NCBI GenBank assembly: GCA_947588955.1
Contig: CANPYX010000021.1
Coordinates: forward strand, 1 to 42,176
Direction of reading: 5' to 3'
Origin: an uncultured Oscillospiraceae bacterium
GTDB taxonomy: Bacteria > Bacillota > Clostridia > Oscillospirales > Oscillospiraceae
Length of the DNA: 42,176 nucleotides
The position numbers and the translations under genes are program-made. Of the stretch, positions 7,027 to 16,081 are shown in pieces. How positions within the stretch are numbered: the stretch's first letter is position 1; each line of letters begins with the position of its first letter. Under the pieces are notes generated by a model that saw only the letters and a program-made list of their open reading frames with translations, was not told the DNA's origin and did no database searches.

Positions 7027-7812
7027 TTAGTTGAAAACAAACCCGTCCAAGATTGCCCGGACCGCCTCATCGGTTATGTTCGACGGCGTCTCGTCCTCCT
7101 CCGGCCAATCGTAGAGCAAGACGATGTAGCAGATGCCGTCCACCACCATGGGGAAGCCCATAGCGGGGGTGCCGGGCTCTACGTAAGGGACCTGGACCTC
7201 CGTGCCGTCCGCCAGGGTGAAGGGGTAGTATTCGCCGTCGCCCTTGGCGACCTCCTGCATCTTCGCCTCCTGATCCCCCAGGTAAATGTCGGCAATGACC
7301 TCCACCTCCATCTCCCCCACCTGGTGGTAGCGGGAGACGACCAACAGGTCTGAGTCGAAGCAGGCGTCGTAGCCCCCGACCACGCCATGATCCACAGCGG
7401 GATAGCCGTCCAGATAGGTGTTGTCCACCAGGTCCACGCCGACGTAGTCCTGGAGCTCCTGCCAGCTGTCAAAGTGCTGGTGGTCCACGTTGCCGCTGGG
7501 TTCTGCGTTCTCCACCCGGTCCTGGGCATCCGGGGACAGCTCGTTCTCCCCCAGGACCTTCTGGGTGATGTCCAGCCGCCGCTCGCCGTCCTCCCGTGTC
7601 CACTCCACGATGCCGAACCGCACCGCCGCCACGGCGGACACCGCCAGCGCCGCCGCCAGACCCGCCACGACGGCCACAGTCAGCAGGGGCCTTCTGACCC
7701 GGCGGGGTCTGGGCTCCGACCCGGCGCGGATGTCACGGACGATTTCCGCCCGCCGCTCATTGCTTATCATTTCACGCTTCATAGCTTCCCTGTACATCTC
7801 CTTAAAATTCAT
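7027..7812 (-). CDS. Membrane-anchored protein encoded with ECF sigma factor, probable anti-sigma factor
   Basis: A 261-aa protein with a cytoplasmic N-terminus of about 42 residues, one transmembrane helix (about 43-64, LLTVAVVAGLAAALAVSAVAAV) and an extracytoplasmic domain of about 195 residues rich in acidic and aromatic residues. The layout and the 11-bp overlap with the upstream ECF sigma gene fit an anti-sigma factor. No His-Cys zinc anti-sigma motif is visible, so the N-terminal part would have to bind the sigma factor by other means. The ATG at 7812 is preferred over a TTG two codons earlier because AAGGAG lies 7 bp upstream. Function is inferred from context. Confidence 0.65.
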   Translation of the reverse strand: MNFKEMYREAMKREMISNERRAEIVRDIRAGSEPRPRRVRRPLLTVAVVAGLAAALAVSAVAAVRFGIVEWTREDGERRLDITQKVLGENELSPDAQDRVENAEPSGNVDHQHFDSWQELQDYVGVDLVDNTYLDGYPAVDHGVVGGYDACFDSDLLVVSRYHQVGEMEVEVIADIYLGDQEAKMQEVAKGDGEYYPFTLADGTEVQVPYVEPGTPAMGFPMVVDGICYIVLLYDWPEEDETPSNITDEAVRAILDGFVFN

Positions 7813-8263
7813 AGTCAAGCTCCTTCCTCAGCATCGCCCTGGCACGTTGAAGTCTGGTCTGTACGGCTGTCCTGGTGATTTTCAGTATCCTCGCCGTCTC
7901 CGCCTGGTCAAGGCCCTCGAAGCAGTAGAGATGTACCACCGCCCGGTACTTCTCCGGCAGACGCCACACCGCCTCGATGACCTCACCGCCGTCCCCGCCG
8001 GACCGCGCGGGTATCTCCTCGCTGAGCTCCTGCCCTTGGCGGGCTGGGGAGCGCAGCAGGTTCCGGCACTGGTTGGCGGCGCAGGTCAGCAGCCAGGATT
8101 TTTCACGGCCATCCCGCCGCCTCAAGCGGCCCTCGCAGAGCTTCAAAAACACGCTCTGACACACGTCCTCCGCGTCCTGCCGGGAGCCAAGCATACTGAG
8201 CGCCAGCCGGTACACGTCGTCCCCGTAGAGATTGAAGAGCCGCAATATCTCCTCTTGGTCCAT
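7802..8263 (-). CDS. ECF-type RNA polymerase sigma factor
   Basis: A 153-aa extracytoplasmic-function sigma factor with region 2 (about residues 8-70: GDDVYRLALSMLGSRQDAEDVCQSVFLKL, then SWLLTCAANQCRNLLR) and region 4 (about 95-150: LPEKYRAVVHLYCFEGLDQAETARILKI then TRLQRARAMLRKEL, a helix-turn-helix). It lacks region 3, as usual for the class. The ATG at 8263 follows GAAGGAG; a GTG one codon earlier is possible, and the open frame extends 19 further codons without a ribosome-binding site. The stop is embedded in the start region of the membrane partner. A 10-bp palindrome TGTCGCGACA lies at 8281-8290 just upstream. Confidence 0.88.
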   Translation of the reverse strand: MDQEEILRLFNLYGDDVYRLALSMLGSRQDAEDVCQSVFLKLCEGRLRRRDGREKSWLLTCAANQCRNLLRSPARQGQELSEEIPARSGGDGGEVIEAVWRLPEKYRAVVHLYCFEGLDQAETARILKITRTAVQTRLQRARAMLRKELDYEF

Positions 8264-8356
8264 CACATCATCTCTCCTTCTGTCGCGACACCCATATAAC
8301 AAATATACCCCCGCGCATATCACAAAGGAAAGGAAAATTTTACGTAAATACCCATG

Positions 8357-8395
8357 AAAAACGGGATGAGCAGCCCTTTTTTACTGCCCATCCCG
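8357..8395 (-). terminator. Terminator of the long housekeeping operon
   Basis: Minus-strand stem of 12 bp with one mismatch (8395-8384 / 8373-8362, CGGGATGGGCAG with CTGCTCATCCCG) followed by TTTTT. It lies 36 bp past the radical SAM stop codon and ends the operon that begins near 17.5 kb. Confidence 0.8.
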
Positions 8396-8430
8396 CTTAT
8401 TTTTTTGCGTTTTTTCCCGAATAAAGCTTA

Positions 8431-9438
8431 TTATTTTATTCTTTTTACCGTCACGTCGGGCATGTCGCGCTCAACAAAGCGGACGCTCCTTACGCCGAAC
8501 TCGCGCCTCAGCGCCTCGGCGTTCCCGCGCTTTTGACCGATAGCCGCGGAGACCCTGCCCTTTTTCACGGCGAAGACCACCTCCGCCCCCCTGTCGGAAT
8601 CCGTGAGCTCCGCCCGCTCCCTGGTGAGGAACCTTCTTGCCAGCACAAGCTCGCCCAGCGCCGGATGGTACGCCCCCGCCACGGCGTCCCCCTCCGAGAG
8701 GTCGTCCGTGGGGTTGAGCCCCAGACGGATTATGGGTATGCCCGCCTCGGCAAAAATGTCGGAGATAATGGCGCACAGCTCCACCGCGTCATCCGTGGTG
8801 TGCTCCCGGTAAAGCCCCGCCCGCCACATATCGTAAAGCGGCGTATCTCTTATTATCACCGTGGGGTACACCCGCACCCCGTCGGGTCTCAGCTTCACAA
8901 GCTCCCGCGCCGTATATATGCTCCGCTCCGGCGTATCTCCGGGAAGGCCCGTCATCATCTGGAGTATGAGCTCAAAGCCGGCGTCCCGCACCATTCCCGC
9001 GGCTCTTCGCGCGTCCTCCGCCGTGTGCCCGCGCTCCGATGCGCGCAGCACAAGGTCGTCCATGGACTGCACCCCCAGCTCCACCGTGCGCACACCGTAC
9101 CTTTTGAGCCTTTCAAGTGTCACGCTGTCAATGGCGTCGGGGCGGGTGGAGAGGCGAATATCCGAAATACTCCCGTCCCGCAAAAATGGCTGGGCCGCGC
9201 CAAGAAGCGCCTCCTGCTCCTCCGGCGGTATGGCTGTAAATGACCCGCCGTAAAACGCGAGGGTCGCCGCCGCCCCGTTACCAAGGCGGCTTCGGCCCTC
9301 AATTATGGCTTTTCTCACGTCCTCCGCCGTAGCCGGCCCGCTCTCGCCGGAGATGCGCCGCTGGTTGCAGAATACGCACATGTGCGGACAGCCAAGGTGA
9401 GGCACAAAGACGGGTATTATGCTGCGCCGGGGGGTCAT
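8431..9438 (-). CDS. Radical SAM protein of the Elp3-like type linked to rnc
   Basis: A 335-aa protein. The [4Fe-4S]/SAM motif CPHMCVFC has Cys17, Cys21 and Cys24. It is followed by the Elp3/coproporphyrinogen-oxidase-like core (AFYGGSFTAIPPEEQ at about 63-77, RPDAID, GVQSMDDLVLRASERGHTAED). Homologues sit next to rnc and smc in Clostridia and are often annotated as Elp3- or HemN-like. The true substrate is unknown, and the absence of a GNAT domain argues against tRNA carboxymethylation. The gene overlaps rnc by 4 bp (ATGA). No smc or ftsY follows here, and the operon ends. Confidence 0.82.
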   Translation of the reverse strand: MTPRRSIIPVFVPHLGCPHMCVFCNQRRISGESGPATAEDVRKAIIEGRSRLGNGAAATLAFYGGSFTAIPPEEQEALLGAAQPFLRDGSISDIRLSTRPDAIDSVTLERLKRYGVRTVELGVQSMDDLVLRASERGHTAEDARRAAGMVRDAGFELILQMMTGLPGDTPERSIYTARELVKLRPDGVRVYPTVIIRDTPLYDMWRAGLYREHTTDDAVELCAIISDIFAEAGIPIIRLGLNPTDDLSEGDAVAGAYHPALGELVLARRFLTRERAELTDSDRGAEVVFAVKKGRVSAAIGQKRGNAEALRREFGVRSVRFVERDMPDVTVKRIK

Positions 9439-10109
9439 TGAAGCGCCTCCAGCGCCGCCAGCGCCGCGTGCTGCTCCGCGTCCTTCTTGCTCTTGCCCTC
9501 GCCGGACGCCACAAGCTCGCCGTTAAGCCAAACCTCCACATTGAACCGCTTCAAGTGGTCTGGTCCCGACTCACCCACATGGCGGTACTCCAACATTTGA
9601 CCGCTCTTGCGCTGTACAAGCTCCTGGAGATCGGATTTGGCGTCCCGCTCCGGGCGCGCTTTCCCGGACTCGAACTCATCAAGAATAAACCTGTGAATAA
9701 ACTCCTTTGCAGGCTCTATCCCGCCGTCAAGATACATTGCGGCTATAACCGCCTCCACCGCGTCGGCGTTTATGGACGGTCTTACACGTCCGCCGCTGGA
9801 CTCCTCACCTCTGCCAAGCAGCAGGTGCCTTCCCAGACCTATGGCAGCCGCCACCCGATCAAGGCTCTTTTCGCACACCAGCTCCGACCTGAGGCGCGTC
9901 ATACGTCCCTCCGGCAGATCCGGGAATTTTTTGTACAGATACTCCGCCGTGACGAACCCCAGCACCGCGTCTCCCAGGAATTCCAGCCGCTCATTACAGC
10001 TTCCCGCCGAGCCCTTGTTCTCGTTGAACCAGGAGCTATGGGTCAGCGCGTTTTTTAAAAGGTCCTCATTGGCGAAGGCGTAGCCTATGCTCCTTTGAAG
10101 CTCAAGCAT
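9435..10109 (-). CDS. rnc: Ribonuclease III
   Basis: A 224-aa endoribonuclease for double-stranded RNA, acting in rRNA processing and mRNA turnover. The catalytic signature ERLEFLGDA is at residues 40-48, a second acidic cluster (NADAVEAVIAAMYLDGG) is near 114-130, and a C-terminal dsRNA-binding domain runs from about 155 to 222 (DLQELVQRK ... SKKDAEQHAALAALEAL). The length is standard. The start codon has AAGGAG upstream and lies inside the last codons of plsX (8-bp overlap). The normally intervening acpP is absent. Confidence 0.96.
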   Translation of the reverse strand: MLELQRSIGYAFANEDLLKNALTHSSWFNENKGSAGSCNERLEFLGDAVLGFVTAEYLYKKFPDLPEGRMTRLRSELVCEKSLDRVAAAIGLGRHLLLGRGEESSGGRVRPSINADAVEAVIAAMYLDGGIEPAKEFIHRFILDEFESGKARPERDAKSDLQELVQRKSGQMLEYRHVGESGPDHLKRFNVEVWLNGELVASGEGKSKKDAEQHAALAALEALQ

Positions 10110-11148
10110 TGTTTTCTCCTTTTTCCGGCTCCTTCACCTTCATGTACTCTATGTTCTCCGTTATCATCTGCGCAACGCCGCTCTCCGCCGTCTTGATCGC
10201 CTGCTTTACCGCCGAGCGTATGGCGTAGGCGTTGCTGGAGCCGTGGGCCTTGATGACCGGCTTTGTTATACCCAAAAGCGCCGTGCCGCCCACCTCCTCA
10301 GAGCTCACAAGCTTCTTGAGCCGCATAAGGTCACCCTTGAGTATCATCGCCGCAAGTTTTGAGAGGAAGCTCTTTTTGAACATCCCCTTTAGCTCACGCA
10401 TGAAGAATATACCCATGCCCTCAATGGACTTGAGAAGCACGTTCCCGGCAAAGCCGTCGGACACCAGCACATCGCAGACGCCGTCCATCACGTCCCGCGC
10501 CTCCACATTCCCGATGAAGCTTAACCGCCCCTCGTCACCGGCCTTTTTAAGGAGCGCGTGCGCCTCCTTGTAGAGCGTACTGCCCTTTGTCTCCTCGGCG
10601 CCTATGTTGAGAAGTCCCACCTTCGGGCTCTCCACGCCCTTAAAAGACTTGATGAAATACGAGCCCATGAAGGCAAATTGAAGAAGATACTCCGGCGTAC
10701 ACTCGGCGTTGGCGCCCACGTCCACCATGAGCGTGCCGCCGTTTGACGGCGTCGGAAGCACCGGCGCGAGGCACGCGCGGCGTATGCCCTTAATCCTCTT
10801 GACCACCAGCGTAGCGCCGGAGAGCAGCGCCCCCGTGGAGCCGGCGGACACCATGGCGTCCGCCTTCCCGTCGTGCAGGAGCTTCAGCCCCACTGTCATG
10901 GATGAGTCCGGCTTTAGCTTCGTCACCGTCGCCGGGTCGTCCTCCATATCCACCACCTCGGTGGCGTTGGCGATCTCCACGTTGGAGGGCAGGTCTTTCT
11001 CTCCCAACTCCTCCAGGGCGCGCAGTATCTCCTCCCCGCGCCCCACAAGGACAATATCCGCCTTAAACTCCCGCGCCGCCATAAGCGCGCCCTTGACAGT
11101 CTCCAGCGGCGCGTTGTCGCCGCCCATGGCGTCTACTACGATCTTCAT
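10102..11148 (-). CDS. plsX: Phosphate acyltransferase PlsX
   Basis: A 348-aa peripheral enzyme converting acyl-ACP to acyl-phosphate, the first step of the PlsX-PlsY-PlsC phospholipid pathway. The N-terminus MKIVVDAMGGDNAP is diagnostic, and the family motifs DPATVTKLKPDSSM, VSAGSTGA, MVDVGANAECTPEYL and VSDGFAGNVLLKS are present. A GAAGGAG precedes the ATG at 11148. It lies 28 bp downstream of trmFO and overlaps rnc. In many Firmicutes rpmF, plsX, acpP and rnc are together; here neither rpmF nor acpP is adjacent. Confidence 0.97.
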   Translation of the reverse strand: MKIVVDAMGGDNAPLETVKGALMAAREFKADIVLVGRGEEILRALEELGEKDLPSNVEIANATEVVDMEDDPATVTKLKPDSSMTVGLKLLHDGKADAMVSAGSTGALLSGATLVVKRIKGIRRACLAPVLPTPSNGGTLMVDVGANAECTPEYLLQFAFMGSYFIKSFKGVESPKVGLLNIGAEETKGSTLYKEAHALLKKAGDEGRLSFIGNVEARDVMDGVCDVLVSDGFAGNVLLKSIEGMGIFFMRELKGMFKKSFLSKLAAMILKGDLMRLKKLVSSEEVGGTALLGITKPVIKAHGSSNAYAIRSAVKQAIKTAESGVAQMITENIEYMKVKEPEKGENNA

Positions 11149-11176
11149 GTATACTCCTTCTTTCTCCCAAAAGCTC

Positions 11177-12481
11177 TCAGAAAGCTCCCTCCGCCTTCAT
11201 TTTTTCCAGAATCTCCAGGCTCCGGCGGGAGATCTCCGCGTTCTTGTTGCGCTTTCCCCGGACCTTATATCCCAGCGGGGCAATGATCCCAAAATTTATG
11301 TTCATCGGCTGGAAATCCCCCACGCTCCCGCCGGAGACGTAAAGCCCCAGCGCGCCAATGGCAGTCTCAAGGGGAAAATCCGCCGGCGGCAGGCCCAGCA
11401 GCTCCCGCGCCGTCTCGATCCCCGCCAGCATTCCGGAGGCGGCAGACTCTATGTATCCCTCCACGCCGGTCATCTGCCCGGCAAAGGTTATCCTCGGCTC
11501 CCTCCTCAGGCGGTAGTACCTGTCCAGCACCTTGGGGGAATTGAGGTACGTGTTCCTGTGCATCACCCCGTAGCGGACAAACTCGGCGTCTCTCAGCGCG
11601 GGGATCATGGAAAATACCCGCCTCTGCTCGCCGAATCTCAGGTGGGTCTGGAACCCAACCATGTTGTAAAGCGTCCCCTCCGCGTTGTCCATGCGCAGCT
11701 GCACCACGGCGTATGGCTCCCTGCCCGTTTTGGGGTCCTTAAGTCCCACCGGCTTCAATGGACCGTAGCGCAGAGTGTCAAGTCCCCGCCGCGCCATCAC
11801 CTCCACCGGCATACAGCCCTCAAACACCCCGGAGTCCTCAAACCCGTGAAGCTGAGCCTCCTCGGCGCTTTGGAGCTGTGTGACGAACTCTATATATTCG
11901 TCCTTCTCCAGCGGACAGTTTACATAATCCGCCGTCCCCTTGTCGTATCTGGAGGCGAACCAGGCGGAATCCATGTCCACGCTCTCCAACGTGACGATGG
12001 GCGCCACGGCGTCAAAGAAGTGAAGGTCCGTCTCCGGGCACAGCTTCCTTATCTCCTCCGCCATAGCCCCGTCGGTGAGGGGACCCGTGGCGATGATAAC
12101 TCGCCCGTCGGGGATTTTTGTGACCTCCCCGTTGACTACGGTTATTCCGGGGTGTCCCTTTATCCTTTCGGTCACCGCCCTTGAAAAGCCCTCCCTGTCC
12201 ACGGCAAGGGCTCCCCCCGCGGGGACCTTGTGGGCGTCGGCGCACTCCATAATTACGGAGCCCAGCCGCCGCATCTCCTCCTTCAAAAGCCCCACGGCGT
12301 TGGAAAGCTCATCCGACCGCAGGGAATTTGAGCAGACAAGCTCGGCAAAGCTGTCGGAAACGTGGGCGGGCGAGCGGCGGACGGGCTTCATCTCACAAAG
12401 CGTCACATCCACGCCCCGACGAGCCAGCTGCCATGCCGCCTCGCAGCCGGCGAGCCCCGCGCCCACCACAGTCGCCCTCAT
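11177..12481 (-). CDS. trmFO: Folate/FAD-dependent tRNA U54 methyltransferase TrmFO
   Basis: A 434-aa flavoprotein that makes ribothymidine 54 in tRNA using methylenetetrahydrofolate. The FAD-binding motif GAGLAGCEAA is at residues 7-16, followed by the family block CEMKPVRRSPAH and the conserved LVCSNSLRSDELSNAVGLLKEE spread over about 48-69, and MTGVEGYIESAASG in the C-terminal half with the GIIAPL segment near the end. The length is normal. The start overlaps the topA stop by 4 bp (12478-12481), so expression is coupled to topA, a common topA-trmFO arrangement in Firmicutes. Confidence 0.96.
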   Translation of the reverse strand: MRATVVGAGLAGCEAAWQLARRGVDVTLCEMKPVRRSPAHVSDSFAELVCSNSLRSDELSNAVGLLKEEMRRLGSVIMECADAHKVPAGGALAVDREGFSRAVTERIKGHPGITVVNGEVTKIPDGRVIIATGPLTDGAMAEEIRKLCPETDLHFFDAVAPIVTLESVDMDSAWFASRYDKGTADYVNCPLEKDEYIEFVTQLQSAEEAQLHGFEDSGVFEGCMPVEVMARRGLDTLRYGPLKPVGLKDPKTGREPYAVVQLRMDNAEGTLYNMVGFQTHLRFGEQRRVFSMIPALRDAEFVRYGVMHRNTYLNSPKVLDRYYRLRREPRITFAGQMTGVEGYIESAASGMLAGIETARELLGLPPADFPLETAIGALGLYVSGGSVGDFQPMNINFGIIAPLGYKVRGKRNKNAEISRRSLEILEKMKAEGAF

Positions 12482-14748
12482 TCCTTGCCCTCCGCCTTCT
12501 TACCGGCGGGCTTTTTGGCGGCGGCGGGCTTTTTATCAGCGGCTTTACCCGCGGCGGGCTTCTTCGTCTTTTTCGCGGCGGGCTTTTTTTCCGCGCCCTC
12601 CTTGCCGGAGGCCGTATCCCGCGTCTCCCCGGCGCTCTCACCTGCGGATTTGCGCCGGTAGCCGCGCTTGTCCTCGGGCACGAAGCGCGAGCACTTCTCA
12701 TTTACGCAGAAGGGCTTCTGGAACCCCCTGCCGGACTTTTTGAACATGGTGTGCCCGCACTCCGGGCAGTTGTCCTTGGTGGGCACGTCCCAGGTCATGA
12801 ATCCGCACTCCCTGCGCTCGCAGGCGTAGTAGGTGTAGCCGTTTTTGCTGGTGCGCTTCAATATCCTGGAGCCGCACTTCGGGCACTTCCCCGGCATCTC
12901 GATAACTATCGGCTTTGTAAACGTGCACTCTGGATAGCCCGGGCAGGCGAGGAACCTTCCGAACCTCCCGCTCTTGACCACCAGCTTCCGCCCGCACTCC
13001 GGGCATATCTCGTCGGACTCCTCGTCCGGGACCTTTATCCTCTCGCCTTTAAGCGCGGTCTCCGCGTCGGAGAGGGATTTTGAGAAACCGCCGTAAAACT
13101 CACCCAACACCTGCTGCCAGGCGCGCTCGCCCTTCTCCACGCTGTCCAGCGTCTCCTCCATTCCGGCGGTGAAGCCTGGGGAGACGATGTCGGAAAAGCG
13201 TTCCTTCATGAGCTTTGTTACCACCTCGCCCAGGGGCGTGGGCTTCAGGTTCTTCCCGTCCTTCACCACGTACTCCCTGTCAAGTATGGTGGATACCGTT
13301 GGCGCGTAGGTGGAGGGGCGGCCTATGCCTGTCTCCTCCATCTCCTTTATAAGCGTGGCCTCGGTGTACCTCGCCGGAGGCTGGGTAAACTTCTGCTCAC
13401 GAATGAGCTCCAGAAGCTTTACCTCGGTCCCCTCCTCCAGTATGGGGAGCGGAACCTCCCGCACGTCGGACTCTTCGTCCCGCCCCTCCTCGTATACGGC
13501 GGTGAAGCCGGCAAATTTCATGGACTGATACGCGGAGCGGAAGGTGTGCCCCGCAGAGACGATGTCCATAGTCACGCTGTCATATACCGCCGACGCCATC
13601 TGGCTTGCTATGAATCTATTCCATATGAGCCTATATAGCCTGTACTGGTCCGGCTGGAGGCTCCCGCGCACCCTCTCCGGGGTGAGCTCCGGCGAGGACG
13701 GCCTTATTGCCTCGTGGGCGTCCTGGGCGGAGTTTTTGTTCTTAAAGCGCCTTGGTGAGCCGGCGTAGTATTCCGCGCCGTACCGCGCCTTTATCAGCCC
13801 TCCCGCGGCGGCGAGGGCGTCCTCCGAAAGGCGCAGGGAGTCGGTACGCATATAGGTTATGAGGCCCACGGTGCCCTCGCCCTCAATATCCACGCCCTCA
13901 TAGAGCTGCTGCGCCACCGCCATTGTGCGCCTTGGCGCCATGGACAGCTTGCGGCTCGCCTCCTGCTGGAGGGTGGAGGTTATGAACGGCGGCGCCGGCG
14001 AACGCTTCGCGTCCTTGCGCTTCACGGACTCCACAATAAACGGCGCGTCCTTCACGTCCCGCTCCACGGCGTCCACGTCCTCGGCGGAGTGAAGCTCCGT
14101 CTTTTTCCCGTTTTTTCCGTGGTACTTGGCGTTGAAGGCGGGACCCTTCCCGTGGGTCAGCCGCGCCTCCAGGTTCCAGTATTCCTCCGGCACAAAGGCG
14201 CGTATCTCCTCCTCCCGGTCCACCACCAGCCTTGTGGCGACGGACTGGACGCGCCCCGCGGAGAGCCCGCGGCGGATCTTCGTCCAAAGAAGGGGCGAGA
14301 GCTTGTAGCCCACTATCCTGTCAAGTATCCTCCTGGCCTGCTGCGCGTCAACCAGGTCTTGATCGATGGGTCTGGGGTGCTTTATCCCCTCGCTCACGAC
14401 CTTCTTTGTTATCTCGTTGAAGGTCACCCGGTACACCTCGTCGTCGGGTATGCCCAAAAGCTCCTTCAGGTGCCAGCTTATCGCCTCTCCCTCCCGGTCC
14501 GGGTCGGTCGCCAGGTACACCCTGTCGGCGGACTTTGCCGCCTTCTGGAGCTCCCTGATGGTCTCCTCCCTGCCCTTCACGGGCTGGTAATCGGGTATGA
14601 AGCCACCCTCGATGTCCACGCCCATGGTGGACTTGGGAAGGTCCCTCAAATGCCCCATGGATGCCGTCACCTTGTAGCCGGGACCCAGATATTTACCGAT
14701 GGTCTTCGCCTTGGCGGGAGACTCAACTATTACAAGATTGCTTGCCAT
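12478..14748 (-). CDS. topA: DNA topoisomerase I
   Basis: A 756-aa type IA topoisomerase that relaxes negative supercoils. The Toprim domain at the N-terminus (VIVESPAKAKTIGKYLG; TDPDREGEAI at 81-90) and the active-site Tyr299 in TYMRTDS are visible. Three C4 zinc-ribbon units follow after about residue 585 (CPECGRK, CPKCGSR, CPECGHT). The protein ends in a Lys/Ala-rich low-complexity tail of about 50 residues (KKPAAKKTKKPAAGK), a likely non-specific DNA-binding extension. It starts 18 bp after dprA and has only a weak AAGG ribosome-binding site. Confidence 0.97.
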   Translation of the reverse strand: MASNLVIVESPAKAKTIGKYLGPGYKVTASMGHLRDLPKSTMGVDIEGGFIPDYQPVKGREETIRELQKAAKSADRVYLATDPDREGEAISWHLKELLGIPDDEVYRVTFNEITKKVVSEGIKHPRPIDQDLVDAQQARRILDRIVGYKLSPLLWTKIRRGLSAGRVQSVATRLVVDREEEIRAFVPEEYWNLEARLTHGKGPAFNAKYHGKNGKKTELHSAEDVDAVERDVKDAPFIVESVKRKDAKRSPAPPFITSTLQQEASRKLSMAPRRTMAVAQQLYEGVDIEGEGTVGLITYMRTDSLRLSEDALAAAGGLIKARYGAEYYAGSPRRFKNKNSAQDAHEAIRPSSPELTPERVRGSLQPDQYRLYRLIWNRFIASQMASAVYDSVTMDIVSAGHTFRSAYQSMKFAGFTAVYEEGRDEESDVREVPLPILEEGTEVKLLELIREQKFTQPPARYTEATLIKEMEETGIGRPSTYAPTVSTILDREYVVKDGKNLKPTPLGEVVTKLMKERFSDIVSPGFTAGMEETLDSVEKGERAWQQVLGEFYGGFSKSLSDAETALKGERIKVPDEESDEICPECGRKLVVKSGRFGRFLACPGYPECTFTKPIVIEMPGKCPKCGSRILKRTSKNGYTYYACERRECGFMTWDVPTKDNCPECGHTMFKKSGRGFQKPFCVNEKCSRFVPEDKRGYRRKSAGESAGETRDTASGKEGAEKKPAAKKTKKPAAGKAADKKPAAAKKPAGKKAEGKE

Positions 14749-14766
14749 TCAACTTACCTTGCCTTT

Positions 14767-16044
14767 TTATTGATCGCTGAATTTACAGTGTGCCGTGAAA
14801 TATTTCCCCGGCTCCTGCGTCACCGCCCCCTGGATCTCCAGCATGGTCAGCGCCGACATAACCGCCTGAGGCGGAAGCCCCGTATCGGTGATTATCTCGT
14901 CCACGTGCCGCCTGCCCTTTAGGGCGTCCAGCACGGCCCGCTCGTCCAGGGATAGGGACTTAGCGTCCACTATTATGTCAATATAATCCGCCTCTTCGAC
15001 GTTGTCAATTGCTTTTTTTGTCGTTTCCTGTCCTGTATCCGCCCTTTTGACGACCCTTTGGAGGATATTTTTGAGCCGCTTCTTCCTTCCCGCCTCTGGC
15101 AGCTCCTTCTCAGTGAGCTCCTCCGCCGCGCCGCCGTCCAGGGGCTTCATCTCCACCTCGTCCGGGTTTTTCACCCTGTCCGGGAAAAGGTGCTCGTACT
15201 GGCCGACGATGTCCCAGCCGGACATCACCGGTATCGCCCCCTCCTTCATAAGGGAGTTGGAGCCCATGCACGAGGGCGCGTCGATATTCCCCGGCATCAC
15301 AAAAACGTCCCTGCCCTGCTCCAGCGCCAGCGCCGCCGTGATAAGCGCGCCGGACCTCTCCGGAGCCTCTATGACCACAACTCCCACCGAAACGCCGGAC
15401 ATTATCCTGTTTCGCACCGGGAAGTTGTGCGCCGCCGGCGGCGTTCCCGGCGGAAACTCGGTGATTATCGCCCCGGACGCCGCCACGTCGTCAAAAAGAG
15501 GCTCGTTGGACTTTGGGTACACAACGTCAAGACCGCACCCCAGCACGCCCACGACCCTGCCTCCCGCCCTGAGCGCGCCCCTGGCGGCGGCTGAGTCTAT
15601 CCCGCGGGCAAGACCGGTGACTATCACCGCCCCGCACCTGGCCGCCTCGTAGCTGAGCTTTTCGGCGTTCACAAGTCCGTAGGGCGTACAGCTCCTCGTC
15701 CCCACCACCGCCACAGCCGGCAGCTCGTCAAGGTTGGGGAGCTTCCCGCGGACGTACAGCACCGCCGGCGGGTCAAATATGTTCTTCAACCTTTGTGGAT
15801 ACTTGGCGTCATGGAGGGTGAGTATGTCGTACCCCCGCTCCTCGCAGACCTTCATTATCCTCCTGGGCTCCGCCATGCTCTTGTTTAGGAATGGCTCCCA
15901 GCCCGACTCCAGCACGTTTTTGTAGTCCGCCTCACCCGCAAAATATATCTCGTCCGGCGGTCCGAAGTGCTCCAGCAGAGCCATGATGTCCCGCCTCTGG
16001 GCGCCCAGCGACGTGAGCCACACCCAATATTTAAGCTCCGCCAT
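14767..16044 (-). CDS. dprA: DNA-processing protein DprA
   Basis: A 425-aa protein that loads RecA on incoming single-stranded DNA during natural transformation. The order is an N-terminal SAM/HhH-like region, the Rossmann-like DprA core (VAVVGTRSCTPYG at about 129-141, VTGLARGIDSAAA, GCGLDVVYPKSN, PAAHNFPVRNRIMSG), an acidic linker, and a C-terminal winged helix (DERAVLDALKGRRHVDEII). It is somewhat longer than the usual 360 aa because of the linker at about 295-355. A GGAGG lies 7 bp before the ATG. The ComEA-like gene at 39.9 kb suggests competence functions are present, though not necessarily active. Confidence 0.95.
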   Translation of the reverse strand: MAELKYWVWLTSLGAQRRDIMALLEHFGPPDEIYFAGEADYKNVLESGWEPFLNKSMAEPRRIMKVCEERGYDILTLHDAKYPQRLKNIFDPPAVLYVRGKLPNLDELPAVAVVGTRSCTPYGLVNAEKLSYEAARCGAVIVTGLARGIDSAAARGALRAGGRVVGVLGCGLDVVYPKSNEPLFDDVAASGAIITEFPPGTPPAAHNFPVRNRIMSGVSVGVVVIEAPERSGALITAALALEQGRDVFVMPGNIDAPSCMGSNSLMKEGAIPVMSGWDIVGQYEHLFPDRVKNPDEVEMKPLDGGAAEELTEKELPEAGRKKRLKNILQRVVKRADTGQETTKKAIDNVEEADYIDIIVDAKSLSLDERAVLDALKGRRHVDEIITDTGLPPQAVMSALTMLEIQGAVTQEPGKYFTAHCKFSDQ

Positions 16045-16081
16045 GAGCCCGCCTCCTTCCGTAAGATCGCAAAAACCTGCC

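Noticed and set aside
12490-12650. Repetitive GCGGGCTT-like tract at the topA 3' end as a separate repeat
   Set aside because: It encodes the Lys/Ala-rich tail of topoisomerase I in frame and needs no other explanation.
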